Below are positions 17,859 to 25,561 of a stretch of 64,000 bases of DNA, piece by piece. Position numbers and translations under genes: made by a program. Source of the DNA: an uncultured bacterium. GTDB lineage: Bacteria > Verrucomicrobiota > Lentisphaeria > Victivallales > UBA1829. The DNA is taken from the NCBI GenBank assembly GCA_902778895.1, contig CACYZF010000008.1, positions 124,001 through 188,000 of the forward strand, read 5' to 3'. The stretch's first letter is position 1; each line of letters opens with the position of its first letter. A model generated the notes under the pieces. It made no database searches, was not told where the DNA came from, and was given only the letters and a program-made list of their open reading frames with translations.

Positions 17859-19313
17859 TCAGAGCGACAGATCGTCGTCGTCCTCGGAAACGCGTGCCGT
17901 GCGCGGTGTCGTACGGTTGCCGAGGAGACTGCCGGAACCGGAACCCGATCCTCTGCCGGAGGATGCAGCCGTCGAACGCACCACGCGCCAGATCGGGCCA
18001 TAGGGATTGAACGGAGGATGTTCGCGTCTGGGCTGTTCCGGCAGGTCAAGCGTGGTGCGGAAAAGCGTGAAGCGGTCCGGATTCGGGTCAAGCGGCTGAT
18101 TGTTCGCGTCGAGCTGTTCCACAAACAACACCATATTGAACTCGCCGCCGGGGATCTCCGAGATCAGGATCTCTATCGGATACACCTGGCCTTCCTGGAC
18201 CTCCAGCACGGGACCTTTCGCCAGTCCGTGCCCGTTGTCGAAACTCGGACGGTACACGTCGAGTTTGTGTTTGGAATACAGCACGCTGTCCTCGATCAGG
18301 CGGCGACTGCGTTCGTTGTCCGGGGAACCGCCGAGGATACGGTGGTAGTCGCCCAGGTCGTCCACGCGGACGCCGAGCGTGTAGGAGTACCAGCCGTAAT
18401 CAAATACGATCTGCTTGTTGAAACGGATCAGCAGCACGTCGTCGCAGAAACCGACGAACCGGAATTTACCGGTGAACGGCGCGACCACATTGCCGGAGTA
18501 GATGCACACCCAGCCGCCTGCCGTCCTCACCTGATTTGCGCACTGGAACGCCGCCGGGGCGTCCGTGGCGGGGATCTGCTCCGTGTAGAAACAGGAGTTC
18601 CAGAGGCGGGTCGGCGAACAGTAATACTGATCCAGATCGGGATAATGCACCCGGCCCTGATTGTCGTATTCGCGTCGCCATGAGCCGTTCACGAACTTCC
18701 CGATGATCGGCAGGATACGGTCGCGCGTGCGGTCGTGGTCGGCATTCGGATCGCCCATGACGTCTGTCGCTCGACGGTCCTTGGTCTGTTTGATGTCGTA
18801 GAACACGCCTTGCAGCATGCCTTTCAGGTTGCCGCGTCCGTCGCCCTCCCCGCCGTCGCCCATCTCGCCGCCTCCGCCGGGACGCCCGAAGGGGAGCACG
18901 CCCTGAAGCTTCAGCGCGGAATTGCTGTCCGGGATCGTCAGGGGCGTCGGGATATCGATATCGGTCATGATCTCTACGTCCGTCACGCCGACCTCCTCCA
19001 TCTGTTGCTGTTCGGTGGAGTCGTAGCGGTCGAGCGAGGGACTGGACGTATCCATCACGGTCATATCAGAGGGCATGGGCTCCTCCTCAGGCGGAGGCAG
19101 GACGGGTTCCATCTCCGTGATCTGAACAGGATCGATGTCATCCTTGACCGCGGTCGGCGCGATGATCACGAGCGTACCGAGCAGCACGAGCAAAAAGATA
19201 TGGAACGCGAGCGAGAAGACAGGCCCGGTGATATGCTGGCGGACCACGTCCATCCAGTTCGCCGGGGGCATCGGCGCGTCCAGTTGTTCCTGCGGGATTT
19301 CCTGTTCAGTCAT
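17859..19313 (-). CDS. TonB-like N-terminal membrane protein with PA14-like region (paralogue B)
   Basis: 484 residues. Residues 29-53 form a membrane helix nearly identical to that of paralogue A. VLPPPEEEPMP at 71-81, the SSPSLDRYDS segment, the IPTPLTIPDSNSALKLQG block and the Gly-rich linker are also nearly identical. The middle and C-terminal PA14-like part (about 270-345, with SGNVVAPFTGKFRFVGF and RFNKQIVFDYG) is diverged. The tail RTTPRTARVSEDDDDLSL is shared. I infer duplication followed by divergence of the periplasmic domain, with the anchor kept the same. Promoter at 19359-19386 and terminator at 17795-17832 make it a separate transcript. Function unknown. Confidence 0.78.
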   Translation of the reverse strand: MTEQEIPQEQLDAPMPPANWMDVVRQHITGPVFSLAFHIFLLVLLGTLVIIAPTAVKDDIDPVQITEMEPVLPPPEEEPMPSDMTVMDTSSPSLDRYDSTEQQQMEEVGVTDVEIMTDIDIPTPLTIPDSNSALKLQGVLPFGRPGGGGEMGDGGEGDGRGNLKGMLQGVFYDIKQTKDRRATDVMGDPNADHDRTRDRILPIIGKFVNGSWRREYDNQGRVHYPDLDQYYCSPTRLWNSCFYTEQIPATDAPAAFQCANQVRTAGGWVCIYSGNVVAPFTGKFRFVGFCDDVLLIRFNKQIVFDYGWYSYTLGVRVDDLGDYHRILGGSPDNERSRRLIEDSVLYSKHKLDVYRPSFDNGHGLAKGPVLEVQEGQVYPIEILISEIPGGEFNMVLFVEQLDANNQPLDPNPDRFTLFRTTLDLPEQPRREHPPFNPYGPIWRVVRSTAASSGRGSGSGSGSLLGNRTTPRTARVSEDDDDLSL

Positions 19314-19358
19314 GGAAAAATGATCTCGAAAAAAAGTTCATTGGTTGGTTCATCCGAT

Positions 19359-19386
19359 AATATACACGGTTCAGCGCAAAAATCAA
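19359..19386 (-). promoter_or_regulatory. Promoter of paralogue B (TTGATT-16-TATATT)
   Basis: Minus strand: -35 TTGATT (19386-19381), 16-bp spacer, -10 TATATT (19364-19359), about 45 bp before the start codon. Confidence 0.7.
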
Positions 19387-19471
19387 CCGAAAGAAATAAA
19401 AAACGACCTCGCAATTTAGAAAAAACAGATTTGTCGTTAATGCAAAACGTTAAAAAATGTCTTCGTCTCCT

Positions 19472-19517
19472 CAAAAAAGAAAAGCCGTCTCCGCCTCGAA
19501 CGAGGGGAAACGGCTTG
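19472..19517 (-). terminator. Intrinsic terminator of asd
   Basis: Minus strand: AAGCCGT (19516-19510) pairs with ACGGCTT (19488-19482) around an inner CCTCG/CGAGG hairpin, followed by TTTCTTTTTTG. Confidence 0.75.
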
Positions 19518-19558
19518 AAGCGGATTTCCGCGGAAATGAGTTCGGCGGATTCCGGGTC

Positions 19559-20575
19559 TTACTTTCCGTTGACGAGCACTTCGGCGATCTGAACGGCGTT
19601 CAGGGCGGCGCCTTTCAGCAGCTGGTCGCCGCTGATGAAGATGTCGAGGCCGCGCTTGTCGTCGCGGGAGATGTCCTGACGGATGCGGCCGACGAGCACG
19701 TCGTACATGCCGGTGGCTTCCATCGGCATCGGATAGATCTTGTTCTCGGGATCGTCGCGAAGCTGGACGCCGGGCGCCTTGGAAAGGATTTCGCGGGCTT
19801 CTTCGGGCGTGATCTCATTCTCGAATTCCAGATTGATGGATTCGGAGTGGGCGCGCATCACGGGGACGCGGACGCTAGTGCAGGAGATCTTCACGTTCGG
19901 GAGGTGCATGATCTTGCGCGTCTCGTTCACCATCTTCATTTCTTCCTTGGTGTAGCCGTTCGGCTGGAAGACGTCGATGTGGGGGAAGAGGTTGAACGCG
20001 ATCTGCTGCGCCATGACCTTGACCTCGGCGGGCTTGCCTTCGAGAATCGCGCGGGTCTGTTCCATGAGTTCGTTCATGGCCTTCTGGCCGCCGCCGGACG
20101 CGGCCTGATAGGTGGAGACGACCATGCGGCGGAGCCCCCTGGCCTGATGAAGCGGCCAGACCGGAGCGCACATGATGGCGGTGGTGCAGTTCGGGTTCGC
20201 GATCACGCCCTTGTGCAGGAAAACGTCGGCGGCGTTGACTTCGGGTACGACCAGGGGGACGTCATCCTCCATGCGGAACGCGCTGGAATTGTCGATCATG
20301 ACGGCGCCCGCGGCGGTAACGGCGGCGCGGAACTGCTTGGAGATGGACGCGCCCGCGCTGAACAGCGCGATATCGACGCCCTTGAACGAATCTTCGGTCA
20401 TCTCTTCGACCGCGACCGTTTCGCCGTGGAATTTGAACGTCTTGCCGACGGAACGCGCGGATGCGAGGAGTTTCAGGTTCTTGACAGGGAAATTGCGCTT
20501 CTCGAGCGTGAGGAGCATTTCGACGCCGACCGCGCCCGTGGCGCCGGCGATCGCGACATTGACAGGATTTGCCAT
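19559..20575 (-). CDS. asd: Aspartate-semialdehyde dehydrogenase
   Basis: 338 residues from the ATG at 20575. NADPH-dependent reduction of aspartyl phosphate to aspartate semialdehyde, the branch point to lysine/diaminopimelate, threonine and methionine. Seen: the GATGAVG nucleotide loop near the N-terminus, the catalytic Cys in NPNCTTAIM (about residue 130), and the RVPVMRAHSE segment with the catalytic histidine. Length is typical. A GGAG lies 11 nt upstream; the longer frame to 20785 runs through the terminator and promoter and is rejected. Single-gene unit. Confidence 0.95.
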   Translation of the reverse strand: MANPVNVAIAGATGAVGVEMLLTLEKRNFPVKNLKLLASARSVGKTFKFHGETVAVEEMTEDSFKGVDIALFSAGASISKQFRAAVTAAGAVMIDNSSAFRMEDDVPLVVPEVNAADVFLHKGVIANPNCTTAIMCAPVWPLHQARGLRRMVVSTYQAASGGGQKAMNELMEQTRAILEGKPAEVKVMAQQIAFNLFPHIDVFQPNGYTKEEMKMVNETRKIMHLPNVKISCTSVRVPVMRAHSESINLEFENEITPEEAREILSKAPGVQLRDDPENKIYPMPMEATGMYDVLVGRIRQDISRDDKRGLDIFISGDQLLKGAALNAVQIAEVLVNGK

Positions 20576-20645
20576 GGTTCGGTTTTCTCCACATATCGTT
20601 AAAGTTGTGTTTGGGAACAGATCAGGGAAATAACTATATCCAAAT

Positions 20646-20674
20646 ACTATACAGCCGTTTTCAGCCTTTTTCAA
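20646..20674 (-). promoter_or_regulatory. Promoter of asd
   Basis: Minus strand: -35 TTGAAA (20674-20669), 17-bp spacer, -10 TATAGT (20651-20646). Confidence 0.65.
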
Positions 20675-20694
20675 GCTCGTTTCGAGTTTTTCGG

Positions 20695-20727
20695 CAAAAA
20701 AAGACGGACCCGCATGGAGTCCGTCCG
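20695..20727 (-). terminator. Intrinsic terminator of the HTH-protein gene
   Basis: Minus strand: GACGGAC (20725-20719) pairs with GTCCGTC (20709-20703), followed by seven T. It overlaps the upstream side of the asd promoter region. Confidence 0.75.
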
Positions 20728-20753
20728 AGATAACGATCCGTTTCGGAAAACGG

Positions 20754-21365
20754 TCAGGCTTTCTTCTCCGCGGGAGCGGCAGCATTCGCCGCTTTAACGG
20801 TTTTGGCCTTGCGGCCGCGTTTCACGGGAGCGGCAGCATTCTTTTCGGCCTTTTTTACTTCCATCTTTGCGGCTTTTGCCTTCTTCGGCGCGGCCTTCTT
20901 CGGCGCGGCCTTCTTCGGAGCGGGAAGTTCCGTGGGGGCTTTTTCCGCGACGAGGGCCAGCACTTTGCGTTTGCCTAGTTTCGCGAGCGCGCTGAACGCT
21001 TCGATTTGATTCGCGCGCGGACGGTTCTTTCCGATTTCCCAATGGCTGACGGTGAACGGGGTCACGCCGAGAAGAACGGCAAGGGCCTTCTGGGAAAGGG
21101 AATATTTCTTGCGAAACTTCACGAGAGATTTCGGGGAGAAACGCGCCTTGCGGCCTTCCGCGGCGGGAGCGGCGGTCTGCACGGATTCTGCGGCAGGCTT
21201 GACCGCAGCGGGAGCGGCGGCCTGCTTCTTTTCCAGATCGTGGACGCGCTTCGTCAAAGCGCTGATCGTTTTCTTCTGTTCGTTGATTTTCGCTTCGAGA
21301 GCTTTGAGTTCTTTGCGGGCCAGACGGCGCACTTCGTCCTGGAAGGTCTGCTTGAAGTCAGGCAT
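20754..21365 (-). CDS. Coiled-coil plus XRE-like HTH protein with Lys/Ala histone-H1-like tail
   Basis: 203 residues. Residues about 10-48 form a charged coiled coil (KELKALEAKINEQKK, then TKRVHDLEKK), suggesting oligomerisation. An Ala/Pro linker follows. Residues about 75-125 hold a helix-turn-helix of XRE type, with SLSQKALAVLLGVTPFTVSHWE and GKNRPR. The last 65 residues are Lys/Ala/Pro repeats (three APKKA units) like eukaryotic H1 or bacterial H1-like proteins. I infer a DNA-binding chromatin-type regulator rather than a classical repressor. It has its own promoter and terminator. Targets unknown. Confidence 0.8.
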   Translation of the reverse strand: MPDFKQTFQDEVRRLARKELKALEAKINEQKKTISALTKRVHDLEKKQAAAPAAVKPAAESVQTAAPAAEGRKARFSPKSLVKFRKKYSLSQKALAVLLGVTPFTVSHWEIGKNRPRANQIEAFSALAKLGKRKVLALVAEKAPTELPAPKKAAPKKAAPKKAKAAKMEVKKAEKNAAAPVKRGRKAKTVKAANAAAPAEKKA

Positions 21366-21438
21366 GGTGTTATCCTTTCGAATGAGGATGTTATATGTTT
21401 GTGATTGAAAAGATTATTTTGATGTTTCTATCTTGTAT

Positions 21439-21466
21439 AATATATCCCGTCTTTTTAGAAAAACAA
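21439..21466 (-). promoter_or_regulatory. Promoter of the HTH-protein gene
   Basis: Minus strand: -35 TTGTTT (21466-21461), 16-bp spacer, -10 TATATT (21444-21439). The remainder of 21366-21664 holds this promoter and the terminator below; I see no gene in it. Confidence 0.65.
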
Positions 21467-21606
21467 GTGTCAAATCCAAAAAAACACAATTTTTTATTGT
21501 ATCCGGTACGATGCAGTTAATCAAATATCATTTTTGCAGAACGACACAACGGAAACAGAGGAAGGAATCAACAGGATACACAAACAGGACAGGCAGAGAA
21601 ACAGAC

Positions 21607-21644
21607 AGAAAAAAAAGCCGCATGGCTTACAAACCATACGGCCA
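21607..21644 (-). terminator. Intrinsic terminator of the DUF308 pair
   Basis: Minus strand: GCCGTATGG (21642-21634) pairs with CCATGCGGC (21625-21617) with one mismatch, followed by nine T. Confidence 0.75.
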
Positions 21645-21664
21645 AAGAAATAACAAAACAGAAC

Positions 21665-22258
21665 TCAGCGTTTATAGCTGTTTTTTCCGTCCGGAATCAC
21701 CCATTTCCCGGCATCCAGTCCGAGCGCGAGCAGAAGCATCTGCGCCCCGAAAAGAAGCATCAGAAGCGCAGCCGTCCAGGAGATAGCCGCAACGCCGATG
21801 AACGGCGCGACGACCAGAAGAACGCCGATCAGCGCCGCGACAAGTCCGGGCATCGGCATGACCAGCTGCCCGAAGCGTTTCTGCGCGGAAAGAATACTCC
21901 ACACGCCGGCAAAGATCAGCCAGACGCCGCAGACGATCATGAAGAACATGTCAAAATACAGAGGATAGATCAGCATGCCAATTCCGGCGATACCGAGCAG
22001 GATGAAAAGCAGCAGAAGCGCCGCTGAAACACGCCCTTTGTTCCACGTCATCAGAAACGCCGCGATCGCAAACAGCAGAACGACGCCGCCAAGGATCATC
22101 GTGACCGTGGTCAGGACGAGGACGGGATTCACCACGCCGAGGATACCGATCACAAACAGGACCAGTCCGCGGAGCAGCAGCACGGGGCGCGTGGCGTTAA
22201 ACGAAAAAAGTTTCTGCGGTATCGAATAGATGATTTCCCAAGTCCGGTCTTTTTTCAT
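21665..22258 (-). CDS. DUF308/HdeD-like six-helix membrane protein (second of pair)
   Basis: 197 residues. Six hydrophobic segments, paired as in HdeD/DUF308 proteins, with motifs such as RGLVLFVIGILGVVNP and GVWLIFAGVWSI. A soluble N-terminus of about 25 residues (IPQKLFSFNATRP) matches the start of the neighbouring paralogue. HdeD in E. coli is linked to acid resistance at high cell density; a role here is only inferred. A GGAG lies 9 nt upstream of the ATG. It is 82 bp downstream of its paralogue in one operon. Confidence 0.8.
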   Translation of the reverse strand: MKKDRTWEIIYSIPQKLFSFNATRPVLLLRGLVLFVIGILGVVNPVLVLTTVTMILGGVVLLFAIAAFLMTWNKGRVSAALLLLFILLGIAGIGMLIYPLYFDMFFMIVCGVWLIFAGVWSILSAQKRFGQLVMPMPGLVAALIGVLLVVAPFIGVAAISWTAALLMLLFGAQMLLLALGLDAGKWVIPDGKNSYKR

Positions 22259-22340
22259 GGTTTCAACTCCGTCTTATCTCATTTTGTCTGCGGTCTCCGG
22301 AATCACGGAAACCGGAGTTCCGCACATCGTTCCCCGAATT

Positions 22341-22919
22341 TCAGTTCTTGTTCGTTTTTCCCGGATTGTTCAAGCCCGGCACGCGCAGTCCGAACACCAG
22401 AACGAGCATCTCGATTCCCGAGATCAGGAGCAGGACCGCGACAATCGTAGAGAAAGCCGCCAGTCCGGCGAACGGCGCAACGGCAAGCAGGATCCCGATC
22501 AGAATGGAGAGGATGCCGGAGCCGGCCAGAAAAAAACGGCTCGGGGAAACGGAAGCGGAAACAAGTTCGCTCACGCCCGTGGCGATCAGCCACACGCCGA
22601 GCACAACAGCGATCAGCACGTCGGCCTCCACCGGATTAACGATCATCGCAATCCCGGCGGCGCAAAGCAGAAGCGACCAGAAAACGCCGAGGTAACGGCG
22701 GCACGCGAACGTCAGGAACAGCGCGCCCATGGCGTCGAGCAGTAGAATAACGCCGAGGATGACCGTGACCGCAGCCAGACTTCCGATCGGACGGAACAGC
22801 CCGATCAGGCCGAGGAAGGAAAACACAAGTCCGCGAATCAAAAGAGCCGAACGGTTCGCGTGGAAAAAAAGCATTCTGCGGGGAAAGAGGAAGTTGCTTT
22901 CGTACGTTTGATTCTGCAT
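22341..22919 (-). CDS. DUF308/HdeD-like membrane protein (first of pair)
   Basis: 192 residues from the ATG at 22919, with AGGAG 8 nt upstream. Six predicted helices with the DUF308 pattern RGLVFSFLGLIGLFRP and GVWLIATGVSELVSA. The cytoplasmic N-terminus (FLFPRRMLFFHANRS) parallels the paralogue at 21665, so the two arose by duplication. The longer frame to 23006 would cross the promoter and is rejected. Probably an inner-membrane stress protein; substrate or partner unknown. Confidence 0.8.
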   Translation of the reverse strand: MQNQTYESNFLFPRRMLFFHANRSALLIRGLVFSFLGLIGLFRPIGSLAAVTVILGVILLLDAMGALFLTFACRRYLGVFWSLLLCAAGIAMIVNPVEADVLIAVVLGVWLIATGVSELVSASVSPSRFFLAGSGILSILIGILLAVAPFAGLAAFSTIVAVLLLISGIEMLVLVFGLRVPGLNNPGKTNKN

Positions 22920-22977
22920 GGTCTCTGCTCCTGTTTTTCTACTCCAGAAAGGATTCGGAATGAAATGACAGCATATT

Positions 22978-23006
22978 AATATAGCTCCTAAAACATGCTT
23001 TTGCAA
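22978..23006 (-). promoter_or_regulatory. Promoter of the DUF308 operon
   Basis: Minus strand: -35 TTGCAA (23006-23001), 17-bp spacer, -10 TATATT (22983-22978). Confidence 0.6.
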
Positions 23007-23047
23007 ACACGCTTTTTCATGATTCTCTTTAAAATTGACAGCGTCGC

Positions 23048-23076
23048 TTGCTTTTTGTTCCTTGCCGGATTATATT
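23048..23076 (+). promoter_or_regulatory. Promoter of queH
   Basis: -35 TTGCTT (23048-23053), 17-bp spacer, -10 TATATT (23071-23076), giving a leader of only about 25-30 nt. Confidence 0.6.
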
Positions 23077-23095
23077 TTCAGGAGAAAAAACGCGT

Positions 23096-23113
23096 ATGAC
23101 TTTGCTGTTATGA
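23096..23113 (+). CDS. Possible five-codon leader ORF before queH
   Basis: ATG at 23096 with AGGAG (23080-23084) 11 nt upstream encodes MTLLL and stops at TGA (23111-23113), which overlaps the queH ATG at 23110. The queH start itself has no SD within 20 nt. Coupled initiation is a reasonable reading; it may also be chance. Confidence 0.35.
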   Translation: MTLLL

Positions 23114-23685
23114 CACCCTGCCCCCACGACAAACACACCGATCCGGCGATCCCGCTCCTGATGCACTGCTGCTGCGGCCCGTGCGCAGCGGGGAGCATCG
23201 CGCCCGTGCTCGACGACGGCCGCCGCATCACGCTGCTGTTCTCGAATTCCAACCTCGACACCGAGGCGGAATACCTGCTCCGTCTGGACGCGCTGAAGAC
23301 GCTCGCCGATTACTACGGACTGCACGTGGAGACCGACCCGTGGGACCATGCCGCCTGGCTCGAATTCGTGTCCGTCGTGCCGGATTTCGAGAACTGCCCG
23401 GAACGCGGCGAACGGTGCAGGAGGTGTTTCCAGTGGCAGCTCACGCGTACGTCCGTTTTCGCGGAACGCCTCGGCGCGCACTTCACGACCACGCTTACGC
23501 TCGGTCCGCAGAAGAATTCCAGTGTGATTCACGGGATCGGCGCGCAGTGGGGCGACCGGTTCGAACCCTGGGATTTCAAAAAGGGCGGCGGCGGACTGCG
23601 TTCGATCGAACTCTGCCGCAAGCTCGATCTCTACCGGCAGGACTACTGCGGCTGCGAGTTCTCGAAGCACGCGAATACGGACTGA
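23110..23685 (+). CDS. queH: Epoxyqueuosine reductase QueH
   Basis: 191 residues from the ATG at 23110. QueH (formerly DUF208) reduces epoxyqueuosine to queuosine in tRNA and replaces QueG in many anaerobes. The motif HCCCGPC lies at about residues 18-24, CRRCF near residue 105, and YCGCEFS near the C-terminus; these cysteines bind Fe-S and a second metal. Length is normal. No other queuosine genes are nearby. It ends before a 186-bp gap that contains the operator and promoter region of the glycosidase cluster. Confidence 0.92.
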   Translation: MTPCPHDKHTDPAIPLLMHCCCGPCAAGSIAPVLDDGRRITLLFSNSNLDTEAEYLLRLDALKTLADYYGLHVETDPWDHAAWLEFVSVVPDFENCPERGERCRRCFQWQLTRTSVFAERLGAHFTTTLTLGPQKNSSVIHGIGAQWGDRFEPWDFKKGGGGLRSIELCRKLDLYRQDYCGCEFSKHANTD

Positions 23686-23773
23686 ACTGTGCTCACACGT
23701 TTCTTAACGTTTTTTGTCGCCTTTCTCAAAAGTTTTGAGCAAAAAATATATACTTTTGTCTAAAACTAATATG

Positions 23774-23799
23774 GCGGAAACGTTTTCGCGTGGTATATT
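23774..23799 (+). promoter_or_regulatory. LacI-type operator overlapping a -10 region before the glycosidase cluster
   Basis: GCGGAAACGTTTTCGC (23774-23789) is a near-perfect palindrome centred on CG, as in LacI-family operators. A TATATT -10 box (23794-23799) follows directly, and no good -35 box lies at the right distance. A regulator bound here would block transcription of the GH27-GH43 genes. No LacI-family gene is in the window. Confidence 0.5.
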
Positions 23800-23871
23800 T
23801 AGAAAATTTCTGTTTTCCCGCTTCATATCAAGCTCAAATCATATCAACTTTTTCAACTCGAAGGTACATCC

Positions 23872-25534
23872 ATGAAACTCCCGATCCGTTATCTCTCCGC
23901 CGCGGGCGTCGCGCTCGCCGCTGCCGCCACGCTCTCCGCGGCCGATTTCCATGACTGGGCCCCGACCCCGCCGATGGGCTGGAACAGCTTCGACTGCTTC
24001 GGCCTCAGCCTCACCGAAGTGCAGGCGAAGGAACAGGCCGAAGCCATGATCAAACAGCTGAAGCCGTTCGGCTGGAACGTCTTCGTGATCGACCACCAGT
24101 GGTACAACGACAACCAGAAGGGATTCCAGAGCGATATCCGCCACGAGTTCGCGATGGACGAATACGGCCGCTTCATCCCGGCCCCGGAGCGTTTCCCGTC
24201 CTCGAAGGACGGCAAGGGACTGAAGCCGCTCGCCGACTACATGCACGAACGCGGGTTGAAGATCGGCGTGCACCTGATGCGCGGCATCCCGCGCCAGGCC
24301 GTCCGCGAGAACACGAAGGTGAAGGGTACGAACTATCGCGCGCAGGACATCGTGAACATGCGCAGCACCTGTCCGTGGAACCAGGACATGTACGGCGTGG
24401 ACATGAGCAAGCCCGGCGCACAGGAATACTATGACTCCGTGTTCGAGCAGTTCGCCGAGTGGGGCCTCGACTTCATCAAGATCGACGACCTCTCCCGTCC
24501 GTACGCCACAGCCGAGATCGAAGGCATCCGCAAGGCCATCGACAAGTGCGGCCGCCCGATCATCCTCAGCCTTTCCCCCGGCGATACCCCGATCCAGAAC
24601 GGCAAGCACCTCCTGGCCGGACGCCGACATGCTTCCGTTCGGCATCATCGAGTTCACTCGTCCGACCAACTTCACGCACGACGAACAGCGCCTGTGCTTC
24701 ACGCTGTGGTCGATCGCGCGATCCCCGCTCATCCTCGGCGCGGACATGACCAAGCTTGACGACTGGACGCTGAAGCTCCTCACGAACAAGGAAGTCATCG
24801 AGATCAACCAGAACAGCGAGAACAACCGCCAGCTCATCCAGGACGGCGACCTGATTGTCTGGACCGCCGACGTCCCCGGCAGCAAGGACAAGTACCTCGC
24901 GTTCTTCAACACCGGCACGTCCGAGTACAACAAGTACGACCGCCGCAAAGCCATCGTGCAGAGCCATGGCGTCGGCCTGCAGGGCCTCCCTGAGGAGGAA
25001 ATCTCTGCAAACATCCGCGGCTCGAAGATACTCGCGCTCGCCGTCGTCGACAACGGCTATGGTTCCAGCTACAGCCATTCCGCCTGGATCCAGCCCGAAA
25101 TCTCCGGTCCCGCCGGCACAAAGAAGCTCGTCGATATGAAATGGTCCTCCGCGCACGCCGGTTGGGGCGCGGTCCGCAACGGCCTCACGAGCGACGGACA
25201 GGCGATCGACGGCATCGGCACGCACGCGCTCTCCCTCATCGTCTACAAGCTCCCGGAAGGCTACGACACCTTCAAGACCAAGGTCAAGCTCGTCGACAAC
25301 AGCGATTCCCGAAACCGCCTCAAATTCCTCGTCCTCGACGAAAAGGCGTTCGAACAGCCCGCCCCCGAGACCAGTGACATCAAGGTCAACCTCGCTGACC
25401 TCGGCTTCTCCGGCAAGGTCGTCGTCCGCGACCTCTGGGAAGGCAAGAATATCGGCACCGCCGAAGGCACGTTCACCTGCGAAAAGCTCCCGTGCCACAC
25501 CACGAGGCTCTACCGTCTCTCCCCCGCGAAGTGA
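23872..25534 (+). pseudogene. GH27 alpha-galactosidase, broken by an internal out-of-frame deletion
   Basis: The N-terminal part (23872 to about 24610) has a signal peptide (residues 1-23), then TPPMGWNSFDCFG and the catalytic nucleophile region DFIKIDD typical of GH27 (D-galactosidase/clan D). The reading frame then changes: WPDADMLPFG and the rest of the enzyme continue in the +2 frame up to 25534. At the junction (24598-24625) the sequence passes straight from NGKHL to WPDADML. The intervening 30-40 residues seen in GH27 enzymes, including the acid/base aspartate in the RISDD-type motif, are missing. Thus both frame and active site are lost. An assembly collapse cannot be excluded. Confidence 0.8.
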
Positions 25535-25561
25535 TCGAATCTCACCCATGAGGAACCTACC

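Noticed and set aside
21433-21786. 117-codon + strand ORF
   Set aside because: Covers a promoter and terminator and runs into the DUF308 gene; Lys/Thr/Arg composition unlike neighbouring proteins.
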